A stretch of DNA of 64,000 bases from Tumebacillus flagellatus (GTDB lineage: Bacteria; Bacillota; Bacilli; Tumebacillales; Tumebacillaceae). The stretch's first letter is position 1; each line of letters begins with the position of its first letter. The DNA lies in assembly GCF_000714935.1 (NCBI RefSeq), contig NZ_JMIR01000007.1, forward strand, positions 1 to 64,000, written 5' to 3'. The notes under the pieces were generated by a model. The model made no database searches, was not told where the DNA came from, and worked only from the letters and a program-made list of their open reading frames with translations. Below, one piece after another: positions 1 through 6,821 of this stretch. Position numbers and translations under genes: made by a program.

Positions 1-13
1 ACTAAAGCTCAAC

Positions 14-46
14 AAGCTGACGCCTCGTGAGTACAGGCGCCAGCTT
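14..46. terminator. Imperfect hairpin at left edge
   Basis: Twelve-base arms (AAGCTGACGCCT and AGGCGCCAGCTT) pair with one mismatch around a 9-base loop. The following bases are only moderately T-rich. It may end a gene lying left of the window. The rest of 1-261 shows no convincing gene: the small minus-strand frame there runs through the 208-234 terminator and has no ribosome site. Confidence 0.4.
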
Positions 47-207
47 GCGGTTTAAGGTCTTTTTCCGTTCGTTGTCGATGTGAAGTAAAAATACCCTGCC
101 TTCGTAGGATCCTGTTTGAAGTCATTGAAAGCTGTGGTTGCTCTCGATTGCGAATTGTGATAGTTTGGAAAAAGCGAAAGTTCTGTAAGAACGAGTTCGA
201 CCTTGAT

Positions 208-234
208 AACCCCCTCAGGCGTGAGGGGGTTTTT
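208..234 (+). terminator. Intrinsic terminator
   Basis: A perfect 10-bp stem (AACCCCCTCA / TGAGGGGGTT) with a GGCG loop runs into a T-tract. It lies just upstream of the TTG start at 262, so the next gene's start must be downstream of it. Confidence 0.75.
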
Positions 235-261
235 CATAATCAAGACGAGGGGAGAATCTCA

Positions 262-1230
262 TTGGCTGAGAAGCGCGAACATCTGGAACTCATAAGCGAA
301 AGAAACCGGCTCCGCTTGCATTCGGACTGTGAGAACTGTTTCGGCTTATGCTGTGTCGCTCTGCCGTTTGCCGCATCGAGCGACTTTGCGGTGGACAAGG
401 ACGGAGGGACGCCTTGTAAAAACTTGCAGTCCGACTTCCGGTGCCATGTCCACGCGAATCTCCGTGAGATCGGGTATCGGGGATGCACCGTGTACGACTG
501 CTTCGGCGCGGGGCAGAAAGTTTCCCAAGTGACGTTTGCCGGTCGGAGTTGGCGGGATCATCCGGCATCGGCGAAGCAGATGTTTGAGGTGTTTCCGATC
601 ATGCGGCAGTTGAACGAGCTGCTTTGGTATCTGACCGAAGCGCTGGCGTTGCAAGCGACCCGTCCGATTCACGAAGACCTCCGTGAAGCGCTTCAAGAAA
701 CGGAACGACTCACGCGCCTCCCATCGGACGATCTCCAAAAAAGTAACGTCGCCGGACATCGAGCTCAGGTCAACACGTTGCTCTTGAGAACCGGCGAACT
801 CGTGCGAGCGGAAGTTCGCACTTTGGAACCGACTCCCGCCGGTGGGAATAAGTCGCGCAGCCTACACGATACGAACCATCGAGGTTCTAACTCCCGAGGC
901 TCCGGCGTCACCGGAAAAAACAGCCGCAGTACCAACCAACGCGGTGGCAACTTCCGCGGTGCCGACCTGATCGGCAAAAACTTCCGCAACGCCGACTTGC
1001 GCGGTGCCAATTTCCGGGGTGCGTACTTGATCGCCGCCGATCTGCGGGGCGCCGACTTGTGCGCGGCCGACCTCATCGGCGCCGATCTCCGGGATGCCGA
1101 CTTGCGCGGTGCGAACTTGTCCGACAGTCTCTTCCTCACTCAGTTTCAAATCAACGCCGCCCGAGGAGACACCGACACCCAATTGCCGCCGTTGCTCACA
1201 CGCCCGCCGCACTGGTCTTGCGCCCGTTAA
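262..1230 (+). CDS. Cys-cluster plus pentapeptide-repeat protein
   Basis: This 322-residue protein has two parts. The N-terminal half carries a Cys-rich cluster (C-x2-C-x3-CC, then four more Cys), suggesting metal binding of the YkgJ type. The C-terminal part has about 16 consecutive pentapeptides ending in canonical A(D/N)LRG units, a fold that forms a right-handed quadrilateral beta-helix. The first four pentapeptides have Ser, Val or Gln at the central position instead of Leu or Phe, so the helix may fray there. The TTG start at 262 is chosen because GGGGAG lies 8 bases upstream, while the longer frame would read through a terminator. The role is unknown; pentapeptide proteins can act as scaffolds or DNA mimics. 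Confidence 0.75.
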   Translation: MAEKREHLELISERNRLRLHSDCENCFGLCCVALPFAASSDFAVDKDGGTPCKNLQSDFRCHVHANLREIGYRGCTVYDCFGAGQKVSQVTFAGRSWRDHPASAKQMFEVFPIMRQLNELLWYLTEALALQATRPIHEDLREALQETERLTRLPSDDLQKSNVAGHRAQVNTLLLRTGELVRAEVRTLEPTPAGGNKSRSLHDTNHRGSNSRGSGVTGKNSRSTNQRGGNFRGADLIGKNFRNADLRGANFRGAYLIAADLRGADLCAADLIGADLRDADLRGANLSDSLFLTQFQINAARGDTDTQLPPLLTRPPHWSCAR

Positions 1231-1248
1231 CCTCAACACAAAGAAAGA

Positions 1249-1272
1249 AGCTCCCCTCAGCCGAGGGGAGCT
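1249..1272. terminator. Palindromic terminator hairpin
   Basis: A perfect 10-bp stem (AGCTCCCCTC / GAGGGGAGCT) with an AGCC loop lies just after the pentapeptide gene. The flanks are only weakly T-rich on either strand. The 1273-1460 stretch that follows holds no supportable gene. Confidence 0.6.
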
Positions 1273-1460
1273 TATCAAGTTTGGGGTAGTATGTCAAAGA
1301 GATTGCAGGATCATACTGTCTTCGCTTCTTACTCTATCACGTTTCGAAATTTCATGTATTTCGGGTTGCAAATGATCAGACTATTTGTGCGAATGGTGAT
1401 TTGCATTTTCTTTCCGAATCGTGTCGTTTTATGCAAATTTTCATATGAAATCGGAAGCAC

Positions 1461-1488
1461 AAAAAAACGAACTTCACTGAGAAGTTCG
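1461..1488 (-). terminator. Terminator of the small peptide gene
   Basis: An 8-bp perfect stem (CGAACTTC / GAAGTTCG) with a 5-base loop is followed on the minus strand by seven T residues. It sits 10 bases after the stop of the 47-codon gene and is good evidence that this gene is real and separately transcribed. Confidence 0.85.
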
Positions 1489-1497
1489 CCTGGAGAC

Positions 1498-1641
1498 CTA
1501 GATAGTTCTTTCAAAACCGTGTTGCGGCGGCAAATCAATATTGAGACTGACAGCGCGTACGAGGTGTTGTTCGGTCATGCCAAAAAGCACCCCCAACGCA
1601 ACCGATGCAAGGGATGTGAAAACGATCAGTCGGTTTTTCAT
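1498..1641 (-). CDS. Small exported peptide, candidate RRNPP pheromone precursor
   Basis: This 47-codon gene encodes a Lys/Arg-bearing N-terminus (MKNR), a hydrophobic stretch (LIVFTSLASVALGVLFG) and a polar C-terminal tail ending PPQHGFERTI. That is the layout of Phr, PapR and NprX pro-peptides: a signal sequence, then a mature signal at or near the C-terminus. GGGGG lies about 8 bases before the ATG and a clean terminator follows the stop. It is divergent from, and 164 bp away from, a PlcR/NprR-like regulator, the usual arrangement of such pairs. Function is inferred from layout and position only. The mature peptide cannot be defined here; the last 5-10 residues are the first candidates. 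Confidence 0.65.
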   Translation of the reverse strand: MKNRLIVFTSLASVALGVLFGMTEQHLVRAVSLNIDLPPQHGFERTI

Positions 1642-1805
1642 TTTTGCTACCCCCATGTAACAGTATAGGCTTATTATAATAGAACAGGGATTGGAATGAA
1701 TTGGCGAAATTCACGCACTCGCGGCAAGGATTCCTTCTATTACGCATCCCGTCCTCTCAGCGGAGGAAATTATTAATTTTTGCATATATGTCGAGGTGAT
1801 GTCAG
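1642..1805. promoter_or_regulatory. Divergent promoter region of peptide/regulator pair
   Basis: The 164-bp gap holds a TATAAT at 1675-1680 readable on the plus strand; the same AT-rich patch gives TATAAT-like and TATACT hexamers on the minus strand. No clear TTGACA was found. A good ribosome site (GAGGTGAT) precedes the GTG at 1806. A binding site for the regulator would be expected here if the pair is autoregulated. Confidence 0.4.
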
Positions 1806-2717
1806 GTGGACTATCAAGAGATAGGTCGTATTGTGCGGGAGATCCGAATCAGTTTGAACATGTCCCAACAGGAACTGGCGCGCGACATTTGCACACAAGG
1901 GAATCTCAGTCGGATTGAAAAGGGAGAGATCATCCCCAACGCCGCGCTCCTCTACGAACTGTCCCAGCGCTTGAATGTGGAGGTCGATTATTTTTTTAAA
2001 CGGATTGCGAGCACGCGCAACGATTATGCGGACGAGACGTGCAAGCATATCCGCAAGTTGATACGCGAGCGGGACTACATACAGCTCAAGGAGGTCATCT
2101 CCCGGGAGAAAAAAAACCCTCAGTTCCAACACTACCCGCATAATCAGTTTTTGCAGTGGCACGAGGGAGTCGTCGAGTACTACGTGAACAACGACTTCCA
2201 GCGGGCGCTTCACCTGCTGTACAACGCCATTCAGTACGAATCCTCCTCAAAGTTCTACACGAAGCAACAGATTGAAATCATGAATTCGATCGGGATTTTG
2301 CAGTATGAGGAGAGGGAGTTTGACAAGTCGATCGAAATGTTCGAGCAGTGTTTGCGCATGATTTCGCACTCGCCGCTGTTTGACGACTTCTCCGTCAAGA
2401 CGCGCATCCACTACAACATCGCGAAATCGTTCTACAAGTGCGAACGCGACTCGGACGCTCTCGTCCACACGCGCAAGGGGATTCAGAGCTGCTTGGCGAA
2501 CGAGTCGCTGTACCTCTTGGGGGAGTTGTACTTTCAACATGCGCTGAGCCTGATTCGCTCCGGGCGCAGCGAGGACAAAGTCTTGCAGTGTCTCCACCAC
2601 GCGTTGCACGTGTTTGATCTGCAGAAAAAAACCAACTTTTCCTCGGTTGTGCAAGAGACGCTGCGGCTGTATCAAGCAGGGCAACTGCCGATCGAGTATA
2701 CGTCGTATACATCATAA
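1806..2717 (+). CDS. HTH/TPR regulator of the RRNPP type
   Basis: This 303-residue protein has an N-terminal XRE-type helix-turn-helix (about residues 5-62, with the SQQELARDICTQGNLSRIEKG pattern) followed by alpha-helical repeats typical of TPR arrays to the C-terminus. That architecture and length match PlcR, NprR and other RRNPP quorum-sensing regulators, cytoplasmic proteins that bind a re-imported oligopeptide. The GTG start has GAGGTGAT 5 bases upstream. The divergent 47-codon exported peptide upstream is its likely partner. Targets are unknown; the duplicated peptide units 0.5 kb downstream are attractive candidates by proximity only. Confidence 0.8.
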   Translation: MDYQEIGRIVREIRISLNMSQQELARDICTQGNLSRIEKGEIIPNAALLYELSQRLNVEVDYFFKRIASTRNDYADETCKHIRKLIRERDYIQLKEVISREKKNPQFQHYPHNQFLQWHEGVVEYYVNNDFQRALHLLYNAIQYESSSKFYTKQQIEIMNSIGILQYEEREFDKSIEMFEQCLRMISHSPLFDDFSVKTRIHYNIAKSFYKCERDSDALVHTRKGIQSCLANESLYLLGELYFQHALSLIRSGRSEDKVLQCLHHALHVFDLQKKTNFSSVVQETLRLYQAGQLPIEYTSYTS

Positions 2718-2989
2718 ACAAGTTTTCCTTGCAAAACTCCGGGCTTTTGGCCCAAGTAGATCCGGGTCGACGGATCGGTTTGCACAGGGGCAAATGGATC
2801 AGGATCCTCGTACGACATGTGTTCCAACTTGGCCAAAACGCTTTCTACAAATTCGGCTCCCTCTTGATGAAGCTGTAGAGTTTGTTGTTTTAGGGTTTCA
2901 AATCGTTCGTAGCCGAAGGAGCCCGGCACAAGAACTGCCGTAAGACCGATTCCAAGCGACCGGAGGAATGTTTTTTTATTTTTTCTCAT
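2672..2989 (-). CDS. Possible secreted small protein
   Basis: This 105-codon frame starts MRKNKK followed by a hydrophobic segment (about residues 9-24), a plausible signal peptide, then a polar, acidic region rich in Glu and Gln. It overlaps the 3' end of the regulator gene by 46 bp on the opposite strand. No clear ribosome site precedes the ATG; a TATAAT at 2998-3003 lies only 8-14 bases upstream, which would suggest a leaderless transcript if real. I do not recognise a family. The coherent signal-like N-terminus is the main argument for it; missing translation signals and the overlap argue against. Confidence 0.4.
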   Translation of the reverse strand: MRKNKKTFLRSLGIGLTAVLVPGSFGYERFETLKQQTLQLHQEGAEFVESVLAKLEHMSYEDPDPFAPVQTDPSTRIYLGQKPGVLQGKLVYDVYDVYSIGSCPA

Positions 2990-3007
2990 TGGTTTGCATT
3001 ATAGCGC

Positions 3008-3045
3008 GAAAAAAGAGCCGGGCGGCTGCCGGGCTCTTTTTTTGC
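3008..3045. terminator. Bidirectional terminator
   Basis: A-rich and T-rich flanks surround a GC-rich stem (GAGCCGGGC / GCCGGGCTC) with one mismatch, readable on both strands. It insulates the regulator region from the peptide units downstream. Confidence 0.7.
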
Positions 3046-3163
3046 ATCCGCTATCCTCGCGGCGGGAAGATTCCTTGCAGCGCGATGATACAATGCAGCG
3101 CGAGGAGCGGTTGCTTAACAGGGAAGCAACTACTTACAGATGGCATAAAAGAGGTGGTCGTCC

Positions 3164-3181
3164 AATACAATAGCAGTGTAA
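3164..3181 (+). promoter_or_regulatory. Shared box upstream of peptide 1
   Basis: AATACAATAGCAGTGTAA recurs almost unchanged 271 bases later before the second peptide (AATACAAT-N2-CAGTGTAA). TACAAT fits a -10 hexamer, but no good -35 lies at the right distance, so an activator or alternative sigma factor may be needed. It lies 36 bases before the ATG at 3218. Confidence 0.45.
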
Positions 3182-3217
3182 CGAAGACAACTTCAAAATT
3201 GAAAGGGTGTTCATCAC

Positions 3218-3325
3218 ATGAAAAAAGTAGTAAAAATCAACCTCACCACCCACACCGCTGTGAAAGACTTGAAATCGAAATCCAACCCGTACGTCTGGAT
3301 GTTTGACAACGACTGCCCGTGGTAA
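3218..3325 (+). CDS. Candidate RiPP precursor peptide 1 (35 aa)
   Basis: This 35-residue peptide begins MKKVVKINLTTHTAVKDLKS and ends FDNDCPW. Residues 1-25 align closely with the second peptide 273 bp downstream (MKKVVKxNLxTHTxVKDxKSKxxPY), whereas the C-terminal third diverges except for an Asp-Cys pair followed by a terminal aromatic residue. A conserved leader with a variable core is the hallmark of RiPP precursors. GAAAGGG precedes the ATG. It has its own upstream box and hairpin, and an HExxH protein gene follows the pair. Class and product are unknown; it could instead be a small toxin or a signalling peptide. Confidence 0.65.
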   Translation: MKKVVKINLTTHTAVKDLKSKSNPYVWMFDNDCPW

Positions 3326-3344
3326 TCGTTTCGCATACGTAAGA

Positions 3345-3394
3345 GTACAAAGGCACCTGCGCAACACCGGGTTCCTTTGGGGGTGCCTTTGTAC
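3345..3394 (+). terminator. Hairpin after peptide 1
   Basis: Thirteen-base perfect arms (GTACAAAGGCACC / GGTGCCTTTGTAC) flank a 24-base loop. There is no T-tract, so it may be an attenuator or an mRNA-stabilising 3' end. Its AAAGGCACCTG core recurs in the hairpin after peptide 2. Confidence 0.65.
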
Positions 3395-3434
3395 TCCCTC
3401 ATGGGGAAGGGTGGAATATAAACCCAAATTCGTT

Positions 3435-3452
3435 AATACAATCACAGTGTAA
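3435..3452 (+). promoter_or_regulatory. Shared box upstream of peptide 2
   Basis: AATACAATCACAGTGTAA repeats the box before peptide 1 with two substitutions and lies at a similar distance from the start codon. This indicates that each peptide gene carries its own copy of the same control element. Confidence 0.45.
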
Positions 3453-3490
3453 GAACAAATCAACAATCCAATCGAAAGGTTGTGCTCCCC

Positions 3491-3592
3491 ATGAAAAAAG
3501 TAGTGAAAGTCAACCTCAACACCCACACCGTCGTGAAAGACATGAAGTCGAAGATCGACCCGTACATCCGCTACCTCGGCGACTGCTACTAA
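3491..3592 (+). CDS. Candidate RiPP precursor peptide 2 (33 aa)
   Basis: This 33-residue paralogue of the preceding peptide begins MKKVVKVNLNTHTVVKDMKS and ends RYLGDCY. The leader-like N-terminus is conserved, but the core changes from VWMFDNDCPW to IRYLGDCY, keeping Asp-Cys and a terminal aromatic residue. GAAAGG lies upstream of the ATG. Both the upstream box and the downstream hairpin are duplicated, so a whole transcription unit was copied. The HExxH protein gene starts 77 bp later, beyond a terminator-like hairpin, which would keep enzyme levels below precursor levels as in many RiPP operons. Confidence 0.65.
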   Translation: MKKVVKVNLNTHTVVKDMKSKIDPYIRYLGDCY

Positions 3593-3610
3593 GAGTCACC
3601 CATACTTAGG

Positions 3611-3644
3611 AAAAAGGCACCTGTGCGTCATCGGGTGCCTTTTT
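3611..3644 (+). terminator. Terminator/attenuator between peptide 2 and HExxH gene
   Basis: An 11-bp perfect stem (AAAAAGGCACC / GGTGCCTTTTT) ends in five T residues. It is the second copy of the hairpin after peptide 1 and lies 25 bases before the next start codon, so read-through would set expression of the following gene. Confidence 0.8.
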
Positions 3645-3668
3645 CAACCATCGAGAGGAGAAAAACGT

Positions 3669-5099
3669 ATGCACCACGCCAACCTGCTGGAACAATACCA
3701 CCGCATCCGCGCTCTGACCCCCGATGTCGACACGTGGCTGGAATCCCCGATCGGCTCCGACTTGTGGGTGGACGGGCTGAACGTGTTTTTAACGGTAGAA
3801 CCGGAGGATTTCGAAGCCGCGTTGCAAGCTTTTCCCGCCGACACGCCGCTGAATCTGGAAACCCTGCACAATTTCTGCCTGCAAGAAGCGAAAACAGGCG
3901 AGTTCGAACTGTACCGCGCTTTGGCTGTCGGCATGACGTGGCTGTCGTTGCAGCCGGAGACGAACGGGCAGTTTTTTAACAGGCCGGTGCAGGTGACGAA
4001 CCACTCCACCGCGCTGTTGCTCAGTCCCTCGTACCGCGCGATCTGGGCGCACGCTTACAACCGAGGCTATGAACTCGTCATCGACGTCGACACCAAGCGC
4101 CAGACGATCTTCCGCCCCGAGCACGGCCGCATCTACCAAAAAAGCACCTGGCACCAATCCGGTCAAAGCACAGTCCGCTACCCCTACATGCACTACTTCC
4201 ACGAAATGTCGCACCTCTGTCTGTTCGGAGACCTGTACGCCCGCGTGTTGGGCGGAGAAGCGGAAGACGCCTCCGCCTACGTACATATGGAAGCGGTGAT
4301 CACAGCCTTGGAAGAAAACGTGATCGCGGAAATCCGGCAAGTCGGCTATGAGCTGAACGTAATCGAAGACTCGCTCGGCGCGTTTGACCAGTACCCCGAA
4401 GCCGGCGAGTTTCGGATGAAAATCCACCGGGGCGAAGTGGAAGGGTTGACTCCTCACGAAATCATCGTGTACCTGAGACGCTCGTTCCAACTGGGAGAGG
4501 GCGACAGCAAACTGCCTGAGAACGCCGTCAAAGACCGAATTCTCCGCAACCACCAACTCCCGGAAGAACAGCTGCGGCTCTTGGACACGCACTACTGTAA
4601 ACTTGTGAATAACCTCCAACTACACGCGTTTTGGGCTTTGAAAGCCAGCGAGCGCAACCGAATTCCCGGCTACCGCGAAGTGGTAGACTTGTTGCCACGC
4701 TCGTTGCAGTGTCTGCATACGTTCGAGGCGTGTCTGCACCCGGAAACGCCGCTGTCCCGTCTGCTGTCGTTTGACACTCTCCAACCGCCCAATCCCGCCG
4801 TGCGGGCGCAAAGCAAACTCGCCAACGCGTGGAAGGAGCTCCTGTACCGCATCGCGGAGATTCGCGGCTACCTGGAGCAGCAAGGAGAGCAGACTGCAAG
4901 CACCGTCCAAGACCAACTGTTGCAACTGGCACAGCGTGTCGTCGATCATTCTCAACTCGACCTCGACTCCCGCGACCAGGAAACCCGCCTCAACGAACTC
5001 CGCGACGAGCTGCACCGATGCATCGCTTCTATTGAAAATCGACCGGAACTCCAAGAAATGATCTCGCACCCGTTCGGCTATCTCCTCGAACCGCGATAA
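3669..5099 (+). CDS. HExxH-motif protein next to peptide genes
   Basis: This 476-residue soluble protein has no signal peptide or membrane span. The clearest motif is HEMSH at residues 178-182, an HExxH zinc or iron site, followed about 25-35 residues later by a Glu-rich helix (HMEAVITALEENVIAE) that could give further ligands. The second half looks helical. GAGAGGAG precedes the ATG. The position directly behind two precursor-like peptides suggests a modifying or processing enzyme, for example a metallopeptidase or an iron-dependent peptide hydroxylase. HExxH-type peptide beta-hydroxylases are a known RiPP enzyme group, but I cannot place this protein in that family with confidence. Confidence 0.7.
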   Translation: MHHANLLEQYHRIRALTPDVDTWLESPIGSDLWVDGLNVFLTVEPEDFEAALQAFPADTPLNLETLHNFCLQEAKTGEFELYRALAVGMTWLSLQPETNGQFFNRPVQVTNHSTALLLSPSYRAIWAHAYNRGYELVIDVDTKRQTIFRPEHGRIYQKSTWHQSGQSTVRYPYMHYFHEMSHLCLFGDLYARVLGGEAEDASAYVHMEAVITALEENVIAEIRQVGYELNVIEDSLGAFDQYPEAGEFRMKIHRGEVEGLTPHEIIVYLRRSFQLGEGDSKLPENAVKDRILRNHQLPEEQLRLLDTHYCKLVNNLQLHAFWALKASERNRIPGYREVVDLLPRSLQCLHTFEACLHPETPLSRLLSFDTLQPPNPAVRAQSKLANAWKELLYRIAEIRGYLEQQGEQTASTVQDQLLQLAQRVVDHSQLDLDSRDQETRLNELRDELHRCIASIENRPELQEMISHPFGYLLEPR

Positions 5100-5133
5100 C
5101 CGCACAGCCGTACAACCGCACAGAAGAAAAAAG

Positions 5134-5160
5134 GGAAGCCGTCCAGCACGGCTTCCTTTT
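5134..5160 (+). terminator. Terminator after HExxH gene
   Basis: A 9-bp perfect stem (GGAAGCCGT / ACGGCTTCC), loop CCAGC and T-tract close the peptide/HExxH locus. Confidence 0.85.
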
Positions 5161-5208
5161 TCGCAATCTTATGCTATACTTTTTCCTAAAAATGGTGGGA
5201 GGTTTCAC

Positions 5209-6165
5209 ATGACCTATACGCTTCGCTTGGTGCAAGTCCCGCACGATTACCCGCACATCGCCCGGTTGCTCAACACAATTCTGCAAGAGCCGGTGACGGC
5301 GGAACAGTTGCAAGCGGAAGATGCGCGCATTCCGGCGCAAAACCGTCTGTCCCGCGATGAAGACGGGCTCTTGGGCGGCTTTGGCCGCGAGCGCGTCGTC
5401 GCGGTGAGCGAGCAGGGGGAGATCATCGGCTATGCGGCGACTTGGCGCGCTCCTTGGGCAGCGCCGGGGGTGCTGGCGAGCACGTTGGTCGTCGATCCGG
5501 CACACCGGAATCTCGGCGTCGGCACCGCACTGTTGCAACACTTGGAAGCGTGGGGGAGAGCGCAAGGCGCGTCTTGCCTGCTCTCCGAAGTCCCGGATCA
5601 CCTGCCCGCCTCGCGCCTCTTCCTTGAAAAAAACGGATACGCCGTCGAGCGGCACATGTTTCAATCCGTGCTCGAACTGGCGAACTTTGACTTCTCGCCG
5701 TATCAGGGAACGGTGGAGCGGGTGGAGCAGAGCGGAATTCGCTTCGTGAACGGGCAACAACCGGACGCGGCGTTGCATGAGTTCTTCCTGCGCACCTACC
5801 GCGACAACCCGGCCGCCGACGAACTGCCGCCGCTTGGCGAAGTGGAACAGCATTTTCAAAAAGCAGACCCCGCGCTGATCTGGCTGGCGCTGGACGGCGA
5901 CACTCTCGTCGGGATGACGGAGTTGATTGAGATGGAGCAAAGCGGCGGTCTGTACAACGAGTACACCGGAGTAGACCCGAGCTATCGCGGACGGGGGATC
6001 GCGTTGGCGTTGAAGCTGATCTCGATTCGCCAAGGTCTGGAACGGAAAGCACCGTACATGCGCACCGACAACGACTCGGAAAACGCGCCGATGCTTGCCG
6101 TCAACCGCAAACTCGGGTACGTCCCGGCACCGGGTCATTTGAAAGTCAGAAAGGAATTCGTGTGA
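5209..6165 (+). CDS. Tandem-domain GNAT acetyltransferase
   Basis: This 318-residue protein has two GNAT-like halves. The first (about residues 5-150) contains LVVDPAHRNLGVGTALLQHLE, a good acetyl-CoA-binding motif A. The second (about 165-318) contains EYTGVDPSYRGRGIALALK, then N..M..N.KLGYV, typical of motif B. Such tandem enzymes acetylate small amines or drugs, or keep one degenerate domain. GGGAGG precedes the ATG. The stop overlaps the next start (TGATG), so it is cotranscribed and probably translationally coupled to the PPOX gene. Confidence 0.8.
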   Translation: MTYTLRLVQVPHDYPHIARLLNTILQEPVTAEQLQAEDARIPAQNRLSRDEDGLLGGFGRERVVAVSEQGEIIGYAATWRAPWAAPGVLASTLVVDPAHRNLGVGTALLQHLEAWGRAQGASCLLSEVPDHLPASRLFLEKNGYAVERHMFQSVLELANFDFSPYQGTVERVEQSGIRFVNGQQPDAALHEFFLRTYRDNPAADELPPLGEVEQHFQKADPALIWLALDGDTLVGMTELIEMEQSGGLYNEYTGVDPSYRGRGIALALKLISIRQGLERKAPYMRTDNDSENAPMLAVNRKLGYVPAPGHLKVRKEFV

Positions 6166-6803
6166 TGAACAAAAGTGTGTTTGGAGGTGTGGTAGCGACG
6201 GAGGAGGAGTTGCAATCGTTGCTGGGGGGAACTCCCTCCAAACTCGCCGCCAACAAAGTGATCACCGAACTGGACGAGCACTGCCGAAACTATCTCGCCC
6301 GCTCGCCGTTTGTGCTGATGTCCACAGCCGATGCGTCCGGCGCCTGCGATGTGTCGCCGCGCGGCGATGCGCCGGGGTTCGTGCTTGTGCTGGGCGAGAA
6401 GCATCTCGTGATTCCCGAGCGTCCCGGCAACAAGCGCGCCGATTCGCTCTGCAACATCTTGAGCAATCCGCGGATCGGGTTGATTTTTTTGATCCCCGGT
6501 TTGGAAGAGACGCTGCGGATCAACGGACGGGCGTGCGTGGTGCGCGACCCGCAGATTTTGGAGCGGATGACCGCTCAGGGCAAAACGCCCGTACTCGGCA
6601 TCGGCGTGGAAGTGGAGGAGTGCTTCGTCCACTGTGCCAAAGCGCTGAAACGCTCGAAACTGTGGCAGCCGGAGTCGTGGCTGTCCCGCGATCAACTGCC
6701 CAACCCCGCCGAGATGCTGCGCGACCACTGCAAATTGCCGGGGATGACAACGGAACAGATCGCCGAGTCACTGCAAGAGAGCTACACGAAACGATTGTAT
6801 TGA
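6165..6803 (+). CDS. PPOX-type FMN-dependent flavoprotein
   Basis: This 212-residue protein resembles the pyridoxamine 5'-phosphate oxidase-like split-barrel family, closest in my judgement to the MSMEG_1061-type group. Supporting stretches are FVLMSTADASGACDVSPRGD (first strand with the flavin-phosphate region) and GNKRADSLCNILSNPRIGLIFLIPG. The ATG at 6165 overlaps the upstream stop by one base; a GTG three bases earlier is possible. AAGGA lies about 10 bases upstream. Members bind FMN or F420 and reduce or oxidise small substrates; the substrate here is unknown. Confidence 0.75.
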   Translation: MNKSVFGGVVATEEELQSLLGGTPSKLAANKVITELDEHCRNYLARSPFVLMSTADASGACDVSPRGDAPGFVLVLGEKHLVIPERPGNKRADSLCNILSNPRIGLIFLIPGLEETLRINGRACVVRDPQILERMTAQGKTPVLGIGVEVEECFVHCAKALKRSKLWQPESWLSRDQLPNPAEMLRDHCKLPGMTTEQIAESLQESYTKRLY

Positions 6804-6821
6804 AGAAAGGAAGCGAGTGTT

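Noticed and set aside
52-243. 63-codon minus-strand frame at the left edge
   Set aside because: Starts inside a terminator hairpin and lacks translation signals.
1291-1668. 125-codon plus-strand frame
   Set aside because: No ribosome site; runs through the terminator at 1461-1488 and the better-supported small gene on the other strand.
3134-3526. 130-codon minus-strand frame across the peptide units
   Set aside because: It only reflects the duplicated units in reverse; it has no ribosome site and reads through both hairpins.
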